From the NCBI RefSeq assembly GCF_000473145.1, contig NZ_KI421500.1, positions 558,225-622,224 on the forward strand: DNA of 64,000 nucleotides, given 5' to 3'. Below, in pieces: positions 8,221-15,969 of this stretch. Numbering within the stretch: the stretch's first letter is position 1; every line of letters starts with the position of its first letter. The translations under genes and the position numbers were made by a program. Below the pieces are notes generated by a model. That model saw only the letters and a list, made by a program, of their open reading frames with translations. It ran no database searches and was not told where the DNA came from. Source of the DNA: Leisingera daeponensis DSM 23529. Lineage in GTDB: Bacteria > Pseudomonadota > Alphaproteobacteria > Rhodobacterales > Rhodobacteraceae.

Positions 8221-10584
8221 ATGCCCAAGGACCAAGGCATCGGCGCCAGCCCCAAGCGGCGCGAGGACGTGCGGTTCCTGACAGGAGCCGGAAACTACAC
8301 CGACGACATCAATGTGAACGGCCAGGCCTACGTGCATTTCCTGCGCGCGGATGTGGCCCATGCGACCATCAACTCCATCGACACATCCGCGGCTGAGGCG
8401 ATGCCCGGCGTGGTGAAGATCTTCACCGGTGCCGATTTCGCCGAGGTGGGCGGCATCCCCTGCGGCTGGGGCGTGACCGACCGCCACGGCAACCCGCAGC
8501 AGGAGCCGCGCCACCCGATCATCGCCGACGGCACCATCCGCCACGTGGGCGAGATTGTCGCCGCCGTGGTCGCCGACACGCTGGAACAGGCCCGCGATGC
8601 GGCGGAAGCGATTGAGCTGAGCCTCAGCGACAAGCCTGCCGTTGTGAACATGGCGGCGGCGTTGGCCGGCGGTGCCACCAAGGTGCATGAGGATCTGACC
8701 TCAAACCTCTGTTATGACTGGGTGTTCGGCAATTCCGATGACGACGCGGTGCAGGCGGCCTTTGACTCGGCGGCGCATGTGACGACGCTGGAACTGGTCA
8801 ATAACCGGCTGGTCGCCAACCCGATGGAACCGCGCGTGGCGATCGGCGACTACAGCCGTGGCACGGATGAATACACGCTCCACACCACCAGCCAGAACCC
8901 GCATGTGATCCGCCTCCTGATGTGCGCCTTCGTGCTGGGCCTGCCGGAACACAAGGTGCGGGTGATTGCGCCGGACGTGGGCGGCGGCTTCGGCTCCAAG
9001 ATCTTTCATTATGCCGAGGAAGCTTTCTGCACCTTCGCCGCCAAGGCCTGCGGGCGGGCGGTCAAGTGGACCTCGACACGGGCAGAGGCGTTCATCTCCG
9101 ACGCCCATGGCCGCGACCATGTGACCAAGATCGAGCTGGCGCTGGACGCGGACAACAATTTCACCGCGCTGCGCACCAATACGATGGCCAACATGGGCGC
9201 GTATCTGTCGACGTTCTCCACCTCGGTGCCGAGCTACCTGCACGGCACGCTGATGGCGGGGAACTACAAGACGCCCATCGTGCAGGTGAACGTGAAAACC
9301 GTGTTCACCAACACCGTCCCGGTCGATGCCTACCGCGGCGCAGGCCGGCCGGAGGCGACCTTCCAGCTGGAGCGGGTGATCGACAAGGCCGCCCGCGAAC
9401 TGGGGGCCGATCCGATTGCGCTGCGCCGCCAGAACTTCATCACCGAGTTCCCCTATGAGACCCCGGTGGCGCTGACCTATGACACCGGCGACTACGTGGC
9501 GACCATGGACAAGCTGGAGGAGGTCGCGGACGTGGCGGGCTTCGCCGCCCGCCGGGCTGAAAGCGAGAAGAACGGCAAGCTGCGCGGCTTTGGCGTCAAC
9601 TGCTATATCGAGGCCTGCGGCATCGCGCCCTCCAACATCGTCGGGATGCTGGGCGCGCGGGCCGGTCTCTATGACGCCGCAACTGTGCGGGTGAATGCCA
9701 CCGGCACCATCAGCGTCTTTGTCGGCGCGCATGCGCACGGGCAGGGGCATGAGACCACTTTCCCGCAGGTGGTTGCGGATATGATCGGCATCGACGAAAG
9801 CATGGTCGATATCGTGCATGGCGACACCGGGCGGGTTCCGTTCGGCATGGGCACTTACGGGTCGCGCTCCATCGCGGTCTGCGGCTCGGCCATGGTGCGG
9901 GCGACCGAGAAGATCATCGCCAAGGCCAAGAAGATCGCCGCCCACCTGATGGAGGCCTCCGACGCCGATATCGAGCTGAAGGACGGCCAGTTCACCGTCG
10001 CGGGCACCGACAAGTCGGTGGCCTGGGGCGATGTCTGCCTGACCGCCTATGTCCCCCACAACTACCCGCTGGAGGAGCTGGAGCCGGGGCTGGAGGAGAC
10101 CGCGTTCTACGACCCGGCCAATTTCACCTACCCGGCCGGCGCCTATGCCTGCGAGGTGGAGGTGGACCCCGACACCGGCAAGGTCACCATCGAGCGCTTC
10201 GCGGCTGCCGATGATTTCGGCAATATCATCAACCCGATGATCGTCGACGGCCAGGTCCACGGCGGGCTGGGGCAGGGCATCGGCCAGGCGCTGCTGGAAA
10301 ATGCGGCCTATGACGAGGACGGCCAGCTATTGTCGGCGTCCTTCATGGATTACGCCATGCCGCGCGCCGATGACGTGCCGTTCTACCGGGTGGACCATTC
10401 CTGCCAGACCCCCTGCACCCACAACCCGCTGGGCGTGAAGGGCTGCGGCGAGGCCGGGGCCATCGGCTCACCGCCCGCGGTGGTCAACGCGGTGATCGAC
10501 GCGCTGCAATCGGGCGGCAAGAATGTCACCCACATTGACATGCCGCTGTCGCCGTCGCGCGTCTGGGCGGCGATGAACGGGTAA
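8221..10584 (+). CDS. coxL: CO dehydrogenase-like large subunit, form II
   Basis: Molybdenum-cofactor catalytic subunit, about 787 residues from the ATG at 8221, with GGAGGA ten bases upstream. The frame also opens at a GTG at 8188 with no ribosome-binding site. The active-site loop is AYRGAGR (codons 9328-9348), the form II signature. True aerobic CO dehydrogenases (form I) have AYRCSFR, whose cysteine holds copper. The catalytic glutamate is in GCGEAGAIGSPPA near the C-terminus, and GGGFGSK, a cofactor-contact motif, is present. The protein is thus a molybdenum hydroxylase of the CoxL family; CO as substrate is doubtful without the copper-binding cysteine. Confidence 0.92.
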   Translation: MPKDQGIGASPKRREDVRFLTGAGNYTDDINVNGQAYVHFLRADVAHATINSIDTSAAEAMPGVVKIFTGADFAEVGGIPCGWGVTDRHGNPQQEPRHPIIADGTIRHVGEIVAAVVADTLEQARDAAEAIELSLSDKPAVVNMAAALAGGATKVHEDLTSNLCYDWVFGNSDDDAVQAAFDSAAHVTTLELVNNRLVANPMEPRVAIGDYSRGTDEYTLHTTSQNPHVIRLLMCAFVLGLPEHKVRVIAPDVGGGFGSKIFHYAEEAFCTFAAKACGRAVKWTSTRAEAFISDAHGRDHVTKIELALDADNNFTALRTNTMANMGAYLSTFSTSVPSYLHGTLMAGNYKTPIVQVNVKTVFTNTVPVDAYRGAGRPEATFQLERVIDKAARELGADPIALRRQNFITEFPYETPVALTYDTGDYVATMDKLEEVADVAGFAARRAESEKNGKLRGFGVNCYIEACGIAPSNIVGMLGARAGLYDAATVRVNATGTISVFVGAHAHGQGHETTFPQVVADMIGIDESMVDIVHGDTGRVPFGMGTYGSRSIAVCGSAMVRATEKIIAKAKKIAAHLMEASDADIELKDGQFTVAGTDKSVAWGDVCLTAYVPHNYPLEELEPGLEETAFYDPANFTYPAGAYACEVEVDPDTGKVTIERFAAADDFGNIINPMIVDGQVHGGLGQGIGQALLENAAYDEDGQLLSASFMDYAMPRADDVPFYRVDHSCQTPCTHNPLGVKGCGEAGAIGSPPAVVNAVIDALQSGGKNVTHIDMPLSPSRVWAAMNG

Positions 10585-10592
10585 GGGCTCAT

Positions 10593-10637
10593 GGGGGCGC
10601 TGCCCCCATACCCCCGGAGTATTTTCGGAAAGATGAA
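10593..10637 (-). repeat. Intergenic repeat family 1, copy B
   Basis: Reads on the minus strand as CATCTTTCCGAAAATACTCC, then GGGGG and a GGGGGC-AGC-GCCCCC hairpin, matching copy A in reverse orientation. It lies between coxL and coxM, 8 nt after the coxL stop and 33 nt before the coxM start. Like copy A it sits inside an operon. Confidence 0.82.
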
Positions 10638-10670
10638 AGCCGGTGCGCCGGTTTTCGGAAAGGATACGGA

Positions 10671-11459
10671 ATGTATGAATTCGAGTTCGAAAAGCCCGCA
10701 TCCGTCGCCGAGGCGGTGGCGGCGCTGGCGGAGGAGGACGCGCTGGCGCTGGGCGGCGGGCAGACGCTGATCCCGACCCTGAAGCAGCGGCTGGCGATGC
10801 CGTCGAAACTGGTGAGCCTTGCGGGCATCGCGGAGATGAAGGGCGTCAGCGCCGGTGACGGCGTGCTCAGCATCGGCGGCGCAACGACCCATGCCGAAGT
10901 GGCCGCAGCCGCGGCCGGGAGCTATCCGGCGCTGGCGGATCTGGCCAGCCATATCGGCGATCCGGCGGTCAGGAACCGCGGCACCATCGGCGGCTCGCTC
11001 GCCAACAACGACCCGGCCGCCTGTTACCCGGCGGCGGCGCTTGCCAGCGGTGCCACCATCGTCACCAGCACCCGCGAGATTGCTGCGGATGACTACTTCC
11101 GCGGCCTGTTCGAGACTGCGCTGAATGAAGGCGAGATCATCACCGCGGTGCGCTTCCCGGTGCCGGAGAAGGCCAATTACCAGAAGTTCGAGCAGCCCGC
11201 CTCCCGCTTTGCGCTGGTCGGCGTGTTTGTTGCGAAATACGCCGCCGGCGTGCGGGTCGCGGTCACCGGCGCGTCGGAGGCGGGCGTGTTCCGCTGGCGC
11301 GAGGCCGAGGCGGCGCTGGATGCCGGTTTTTCGCCTGACGCGCTGGACGGCCTCAGCCTGGATGCCGACGGCATGATCGGCGATCTGCATGGCACCAAGG
11401 AATACCGCGCCCATCTGGCGGCGGTGATGACCAGGCGGGCGGTGGCGGCTGCGGCCTGA
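10671..11459 (+). CDS. coxM: CO dehydrogenase-like medium subunit, FAD-binding
   Basis: Flavoprotein subunit that receives electrons from the iron-sulfur subunit and passes them to the respiratory chain. It has 262 residues, slightly shorter than the 285-290 common in the family. FAD-binding motifs are GGGQTLIPTLKQR (about residues 24-36) and TIGGSLANNDPAA (about 105-117), preceded by IGDPAVRNRG. AAAGGATACGGA provides the ribosome-binding region. It ends the S-L-M operon and is followed by a clear hairpin terminator. Confidence 0.92.
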   Translation: MYEFEFEKPASVAEAVAALAEEDALALGGGQTLIPTLKQRLAMPSKLVSLAGIAEMKGVSAGDGVLSIGGATTHAEVAAAAAGSYPALADLASHIGDPAVRNRGTIGGSLANNDPAACYPAAALASGATIVTSTREIAADDYFRGLFETALNEGEIITAVRFPVPEKANYQKFEQPASRFALVGVFVAKYAAGVRVAVTGASEAGVFRWREAEAALDAGFSPDALDGLSLDADGMIGDLHGTKEYRAHLAAVMTRRAVAAAA

Positions 11460-11484
11460 GACCGGCTGAACCGCGGAGACGCAG

Positions 11485-11515
11485 CAGGCACCGGGGTCCG
11501 GTGCCTGTTTGCGTT
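11485..11515 (+). terminator. Intrinsic terminator of the coxS-L-M operon
   Basis: A perfect 10-bp stem, CAGGCACCGG with CCGGTGCCTG around a 3-nt loop (11485-11507), is followed by TTTGCGTTT. It lies 25 nt after the coxM stop. Confidence 0.8.
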
Positions 11516-11540
11516 TGGGGCCGGGGCACCCCCTTCAAGG

Positions 11541-11575
11541 CAAAAGAAAAGCCCCGCAGGCGGAACCTGCGGGGC
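11541..11575 (-). terminator. Intrinsic terminator of infC
   Basis: On the minus strand a perfect 10-bp stem GCCCCGCAGG/CCTGCGGGGC (11551-11575) is followed by TTTTCTTTTG. It lies 24 nt beyond the infC stop and faces the coxM terminator. Confidence 0.88.
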
Positions 11576-11599
11576 TGTGCCATGCACCTGCGGTGCGGC

Positions 11600-12148
11600 T
11601 TATTTCTTGGCCAGCGGGCCGATCATCATGATCATCTGGCGGCCTTCCATCTTCGGCATGTTTTCGACCTTGCCGATATCCTTGGTGTCTTCGGCCACCC
11701 GTTCCAGCAGCTCGCGGCCGAGGTTCTGGTGCGCCATCTCGCGGCCTCGGAAGCGCAGGGTGATTTTCACCTTGTCGCCGTTTTCCAGGAACTTGAAGAC
11801 GTTGCGCATCTTCACTTCATAGTCATGAGTGTCCGTGTTGGGACGGAACTTGACCTCTTTGACCTCGATGATCTTCTGCTTCTTGCGGGCTTCGCTCTCG
11901 CGCTTCTGCTGTTCGTACTTGAACTTGCCAAAGTCCATGATCTTGCACACGGGCGGGTTGGCATTGGGCGAGATTTCAACCAGATCCAGTCCGGCTTCGG
12001 CAGCCATGTCCATGGCTTTGGCCGGATGCACGACCCCGACGTTTTCGCCATCGGCGCCAATCAGGCGGATTTCGGGGGCGCGGATTTTTTCGTTGACGCG
12101 CGGGCCGGTATCACGTTGCGGCGGCGCGTTATGAGGTCTGCGGGCTAT
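11600..12148 (-). CDS. infC: Translation initiation factor IF-3 with apparent AUA start
   Basis: IF-3 binds the 30S subunit and rejects wrong start codons. About 182 residues from the proposed start. The N-terminal domain reads [21 protein letters not shown], and the linker and C-terminal domain contain [15 protein letters not shown] and VRFRG-like [11 protein letters not shown]. No ATG, GTG or TTG in this frame lies upstream of the conserved N-terminus, and the frame is closed by a stop at 12188-12190. An ATA at 12148 has AGAAGG nine bases upstream and sits exactly at the expected N-terminus. IF-3 genes are known to use AUU-type starts for autoregulation. A GTG at 12031 would delete the N-terminal domain. 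Confidence 0.9.
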   Translation of the reverse strand: MARRPHNAPPQRDTGPRVNEKIRAPEIRLIGADGENVGVVHPAKAMDMAAEAGLDLVEISPNANPPVCKIMDFGKFKYEQQKRESEARKKQKIIEVKEVKFRPNTDTHDYEVKMRNVFKFLENGDKVKITLRFRGREMAHQNLGRELLERVAEDTKDIGKVENMPKMEGRQMIMMIGPLAKK

Positions 12149-12187
12149 GACTGCTATCCTTCTGTCATTGCAAAAAGTGCGGGAACG

Positions 12188-12506
12188 CTACTGCCCCCGC
12201 GCGTGTGATTCAAGACTTATGCCGGGTATGGCGGCAGGAAAGCTGTTTTTCAAGGCCGCATATCGCAAACCGCCTTTGGAACAGGCGCTTTTGCGGGCTG
12301 TTGCGGCGGCCGGGGCGCAGGCGGCAACATCCTGAAAAGGCAGGGTCGCGGCGGGGTTCCGCCGGTTGGCGGGCGGCAGCGGCGCGGGAGCGCCATGAGG
12401 CTGCGGCCGGGAACTTTCCCCTTGAGCAAAGCCGCCTGCGGTCCCATTTGGCAGAACAGAAGGCGAGAGACCGGCCAGCAGGGCCGGATCATGGAAGGAG
12501 CCCGTT
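12188..12506. other. Intergenic region between infC and a membrane-anchored hypothetical
   Basis: About 320 bases without a supported gene. It should hold the divergent promoters of infC and the plus-strand gene. Short open frames exist on both strands, but none has both a ribosome-binding site and a recognisable product. It contains GC-rich stretches with local inverted repeats (for example around 12355-12385) and no clear operator. Confidence 0.5.
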
Positions 12507-13067
12507 ATGAAAAAACTGTTGATCGTGATTGCCGTGGCCATTGCAGCGGTGTCCGCCTATGTGCTGCTGACCGGCCCGGAACCGCAGGAGACCGTGCCGC
12601 AGGAAACCGTGCCGCAGGAGACCGTGCCGCAGGTGCAGGAAGAGCAGAGCAGCACCGTGCCGGAATCCTCCGAAGAGAGCGCGGCCCCGGCTGAACAGGC
12701 CGCCGAAGACGCGGCGGCGGCCGTGGAGGAGGCGATTGAAACCGGCGCCGAAGCGGCCGGCGCGGCAGTTGAAGCTGTGCAGGACACGCTGAATCAGGCG
12801 GTGGATGCCGCTGCCGGGGCCGCCGGGGATGCCGTTGACGCGATCCAGGAGTCTGCGGGCCAGGACGGCGGCGTGGCGGATTTGGCCGGTGAGGCCGTGG
12901 ATCAGGCAGGCCAGGCCGCGGATGCCGCAGCGGACAGCGCGGCTGGCGCAGCGGATGCGGCGCAGGATGCCGCGGCAGATGCCGCCACTGAGGAGCTGAA
13001 CAGCGCAACCGGATCGGCCGAGGGCGATGCGGCGGTGGAAACCGAAGGCACCGCCGGCAGCAACTGA
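12507..13067 (+). CDS. Membrane-anchored Ala/Glu/Asp-rich hypothetical protein
   Basis: Function not recognised. The 186-residue protein starts MKKLLIVIAVAIAAVSAYVL, a single N-terminal membrane anchor or signal segment. A Gln/Glu/Pro tract with the unit PQETV three times in a row follows, about residues 26-40. The rest is very acidic and alanine-rich, with AADAA-type spacing that suggests long amphipathic helices or coiled coil in the periplasm. There are no cysteines. GAAGGAG lies ahead of the start. Composition is far from its neighbours, so sequence matches would be hard to interpret. Confidence 0.7.
   Translation: MKKLLIVIAVAIAAVSAYVLLTGPEPQETVPQETVPQETVPQVQEEQSSTVPESSEESAAPAEQAAEDAAAAVEEAIETGAEAAGAAVEAVQDTLNQAVDAAAGAAGDAVDAIQESAGQDGGVADLAGEAVDQAGQAADAAADSAAGAADAAQDAAADAATEELNSATGSAEGDAAVETEGTAGSN
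12582..12633 (+). repeat. Tandem 15-bp coding repeat
   Basis: CCGCAGGAGACCGTG is repeated three times (12582, 12597, 12612; the middle copy has one base change), followed by a partial fourth copy. It encodes the PQETV units. Such a run can change length by slippage without breaking the frame. Confidence 0.85.
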
Positions 13068-13131
13068 GCGCTGCTGGTGACATAACGCCGCGCGGCCGGG
13101 CTGGACCGGCCGCCGGATCAGTGCAGCCCGG

Positions 13132-13659
13132 TCAGTGCGGCCGGGTCTGGGCCTGCTGGGCCACGCGGGCGATCTGGTCCAGAGCGGACTGGCCGCCCGT
13201 CTTTCCCGCCTGGGGCTGCGGCGCCAGGAAGGCCAGGAAGGTTTCCCAGCCGGCGGGGCTGCTGCCCTGTTTGCGGGCGCGCTGAATCTGCAATTGCGCG
13301 ATGCCGACCAGATCCAGCGGTTTGGACCCGTCATAGGCGCTGCCGGTGATACCGGCCAGATGGCCGCGGAATTTCCTGCCCATCGAGTTCAGCAGAAGCA
13401 TCGGCGCGGTCACCGGCTGCCCGGCCTGCACCAGCTCGTCGAACAGCTGGTCGATGTCCTGCGGCGCGATGGCGCGCGGGTCATAGCGCGCCTTGATGGC
13501 GGCAATTTTTTCGGGGATCGAGGGCTGCACCTGGTCCGTGCGGGCCTGAAAGCCTGCCACTGCAGCCTTGACGCGGGCCTTGCCTGCCTCTGTTCTGACG
13601 GACATGAAGACGGGCGCCTGCCCGGAGGCCAGTTCATTCTGCATTTCGAGCTTCTCCAT
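13132..13659 (-). CDS. Hypothetical cytoplasmic protein
   Basis: Not recognised. The 175-residue soluble protein has no signal peptide. It has charged helical regions, a central segment LLLNSMGRKFRGHLAGITGS, and a Gln/Ala-rich C-terminal tail (IARVAQQAQTRPH). Two starts are possible: the ATG at 13659, or the ATG five codons later at 13644, which has GGAGAAG at better spacing. It stands alone between a plus-strand hypothetical and the minus-strand ferredoxin reductase gene. Confidence 0.6.
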   Translation of the reverse strand: MEKLEMQNELASGQAPVFMSVRTEAGKARVKAAVAGFQARTDQVQPSIPEKIAAIKARYDPRAIAPQDIDQLFDELVQAGQPVTAPMLLLNSMGRKFRGHLAGITGSAYDGSKPLDLVGIAQLQIQRARKQGSSPAGWETFLAFLAPQPQAGKTGGQSALDQIARVAQQAQTRPH

Positions 13660-13779
13660 TCTGGATACTTGCTTCCGGAATACAGAATCATCCCCAACAA
13701 ATGATAAACGGGAGGCGGCGGCCTCCCGTCAAAACAGTGTCAAAAATGGGGCTGCCAGCGGCGGCCCCCCGGCGCCGGA

Positions 13780-14646
13780 TCAGTCCAGGAACGCCTTTTC
13801 CACCACGAAATGCGCAGGCTTGGAATTGGCGCCTTCCTCCAGCCCGTAGGTGTTCTCGAACAGGTCCTTGAGCTCCAGGTTAAAGGCCAGGTTGCCGCAG
13901 ATCATCGCGCGGTCGCTTTCCGGGTTCAGCGGCGGCACGCCGAGATCGGCAAACGCCTCGCCGGAGCGCAGCAGGTCGGTGATGCGGCCCATCTTGGGGC
14001 TCTCCTCGCGGGTGGTGGTCGGGTAGTATTTGATCTTCTTCCAGAAGCCTTCGCCGATCACCTCGTTCAGCAGCTCGTCGTGCTTCAGGCTCTCGATCAG
14101 CTCCCGGCCATAGGTCAGCTCGCCAGCCTCGCGGCAGGTGTGGGTGATGATCACCTCGTCAAATTTTTCGTAGGTTTCGGGCTCGCGCAGCAGCGAGGCA
14201 AAGGGCGCAAAGCCGGTGCCGGTGGCAAAGAACCAGATCCGCTTGCCGGGAACCAGCGCGTCATGCACCAGGGTGCCGACCGGCTTGGGGCGCAGGATGA
14301 TCTCGTCGCCTTCCTTGATGTGCTGCAGCCTGGAGGTCAGCGGGCCGTCCTGCACCTTGATGGAGTAGAACTCCATTTCCTCGTCCCAGGAGGGCGACGC
14401 GATGGAGTAGGCGCGCAGCAGCGGTTTCTGCTTGCCGGTCTTGGGGTCCGGATCGCCCATCAGGCCGATCATCACGAATTCGCCGGAGCGGAAACGCAGG
14501 GAGGCAGGGCGGGTGCAGCGGAAGGAAAACAGCCGGTCGGTCCAGTGCTTCACTTGGGTGACGGTCTGGGCGTCGGGCAGGGCCGGCACCGCTTTGGCCG
14601 GTTTCAGGTCGGTTGCAGTGTCGGTCACGGGTGTCATCTCATTCAT
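13780..14646 (-). CDS. fpr: Ferredoxin-NADP reductase
   Basis: FAD flavoprotein that exchanges electrons between NADPH and ferredoxin or flavodoxin. About 288 residues from the ATG at 14646; a GTG at 14676 and an ATG at 14637 are alternatives. The FAD-binding motif is LLRAYSIASPSWDE, with FVMIGL ahead of it. The NADP-binding part has WFFATGTGFAPFASLLRE, ITHTCREAGELTYG and AMICGNLAF. It lies just downstream of the sulfate-assimilation operon on the same strand. That operon has a sulfite reductase haemoprotein but no flavoprotein subunit, so this enzyme could supply its electrons through ferredoxin. That link is inference. Confidence 0.9.
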   Translation of the reverse strand: MNEMTPVTDTATDLKPAKAVPALPDAQTVTQVKHWTDRLFSFRCTRPASLRFRSGEFVMIGLMGDPDPKTGKQKPLLRAYSIASPSWDEEMEFYSIKVQDGPLTSRLQHIKEGDEIILRPKPVGTLVHDALVPGKRIWFFATGTGFAPFASLLREPETYEKFDEVIITHTCREAGELTYGRELIESLKHDELLNEVIGEGFWKKIKYYPTTTREESPKMGRITDLLRSGEAFADLGVPPLNPESDRAMICGNLAFNLELKDLFENTYGLEEGANSKPAHFVVEKAFLD

Positions 14647-14790
14647 CGGTTCCACTGCCGGAGGAGTAGCCGGCACCTCTGATTAATCTTTGATACAGGT
14701 CAGGAAAAGCCCCCGTTTTGGAAAACCGGCCCCGCGCGTGACGCAACGGAACCGGTTTTGGAGGCATTTCCCGGGTTCGGGAGGGCTGGC

Positions 14791-15186
14791 TCAGCGGGCG
14801 GCGGTGCTGCCGCGCAGGCGGGCCTGATAGCTGTGGTCCTGCCAGTTGGCGCGGGCCAGCCACTGGTCCTCCGGCTGGCGGGCGGCCAGCTCATCGCTCA
14901 GCTCCACCTCGTCAAAGCCGGAGCGGCGGGCCATCGCATACTGGTCTGCGATCACATGGCCGAAGGCGCGCAGGCGGCCCTCATAACCCTTGAGGCGCAG
15001 CTGGCGGGCCAGGGTGAAGCCGCGGCCGTCGGCAAAGCTGGGGAAGGCGACCCGCACCAGCTCCACGCCGTCCAGCGATACCTCGTTCAGATTGGCATCC
15101 GAGGCCAGCTCCAGCACGTTCGAGCCGTCAAAGCCGCCGGTCCAGTCATCGGCGGCAAAGCCGGTGTCGGTCACGATAACAGTCAT
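14791..15186 (-). CDS. DUF934 protein of the sulfite-reduction operon
   Basis: A 131-residue DUF934 protein. The family is nearly always found beside sulfite reductase or APS reductase genes and is often labelled a probable oxidoreductase, without biochemical proof. Typical motifs are VRVAFPSFADGRGFTLARQLR (shown in parts: FPSFADGRGFTLAR) and ELRAFGHVIADQ-like RLRAFGHVIADQ. The start at 15186 is 5 nt past the cysH stop, so it is co-translated. It probably supports electron delivery or assembly for CysI; this is inference from context. Confidence 0.82.
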   Translation of the reverse strand: MTVIVTDTGFAADDWTGGFDGSNVLELASDANLNEVSLDGVELVRVAFPSFADGRGFTLARQLRLKGYEGRLRAFGHVIADQYAMARRSGFDEVELSDELAARQPEDQWLARANWQDHSYQARLRGSTAAR

Positions 15187-15191
15187 CTCAC

Positions 15192-15965
15192 TCACGCTCC
15201 TGTGCGTACGAATTTGCCATCCACCACGTGGATGCCGCATTCTTCTTTGTTCTCTCCGCGCCACCGGCCGGCGCGCGGGTCTTCGCCTTCCTTGACCGGG
15301 CTGGTGCAGGGCGCGCAGCCGATCGACGGGTAGCCCTTGGCCACCAGCGGATGGCGGGGCAGGCGGTTTTCATCCATATAGGTGCGCACGTCCTCGGGCG
15401 CCCAATGGGCCAGCGGGTTGATCTTGAGCCGTCCGGTCGGGCCTTCCGGGCCGTCCTCGACCTCGAAGAACTCAAGCGCGGCGCGGCTGCCGGACTGGAA
15501 CCGCTTGCGGCCGGTGATCCAGCCGTCATACCCGTCCAGCGCCTGTTGCAGCGGGATCGTCTTGCGCAGGGTGCAGCAGGCGTCCTTGTCGCTGAACCGC
15601 AGCGCGCCGTAGGGGTCTTTTTCGGCGATGTCACCGGCGCGGATAATGCGCACATTGCGCAGGCCCAGCCGCTCGCTCACTTCCTGCTGATAGATCAGCG
15701 TCTCGGTGAACAGCAGCTCGGTGTCCACGAACACAACCGGCGTCATCGGGTCGATGATCGCGGCCATGTGCAACAGCACCACGGATTCCGCGCCGAAAGA
15801 GGAGACCAGCGCGATGTGCCCTGCGTCCCGCAATGCGCCCTCCATCACCGAGGTGGCCGAGTGGTGGCGGTAGCGCGCATTGAGCGCTTCCGCCTTGGCG
15901 GCCAGCTCCCGGTCCCGGAGGGGGATTTCCCCTCCGGCGGGCGTGTTTCCGGCTGAATGGACCAT
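15192..15965 (-). CDS. cysH: Assimilatory APS reductase (CysH family, 4Fe-4S type)
   Basis: Reduces adenylylsulfate to sulfite with thioredoxin. It has 257 residues from the ATG at 15965, which overlaps the cysI stop. The PP-loop motif is ALVSSFGAESVVLLH. The iron-sulfur cysteines are present as DACCTLRK and GCAPCTSPV, the CC...CxxC pattern that separates APS reductases from PAPS reductases. The C-terminal catalytic Cys lies in KEECGIHVVDG, that is ECGIH. Order cobA, DUF2849, cysI, cysH, DUF934 forms one tight operon. Confidence 0.93.
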   Translation of the reverse strand: MVHSAGNTPAGGEIPLRDRELAAKAEALNARYRHHSATSVMEGALRDAGHIALVSSFGAESVVLLHMAAIIDPMTPVVFVDTELLFTETLIYQQEVSERLGLRNVRIIRAGDIAEKDPYGALRFSDKDACCTLRKTIPLQQALDGYDGWITGRKRFQSGSRAALEFFEVEDGPEGPTGRLKINPLAHWAPEDVRTYMDENRLPRHPLVAKGYPSIGCAPCTSPVKEGEDPRAGRWRGENKEECGIHVVDGKFVRTGA

Positions 15966-15969
15966 CGGA

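Noticed and set aside
9328..9348. Calling this a true (form I) aerobic CO dehydrogenase
   Set aside because: The loop is AYRGAGR, not AYRCSFR, and gene order is S-L-M, not M-S-L.
8701..10260. Minus-strand frame of 519 codons inside coxL
   Set aside because: Antisense shadow of coxL, with no recognisable domain.
11600..12031. infC starting at the GTG at 12031
   Set aside because: That start removes the conserved N-terminal domain that is encoded in frame back to 12148.
12582..12633. CRISPR-like short repeats
   Set aside because: The units are contiguous 15-mers without spacers and lie in a coding frame (PQETV).
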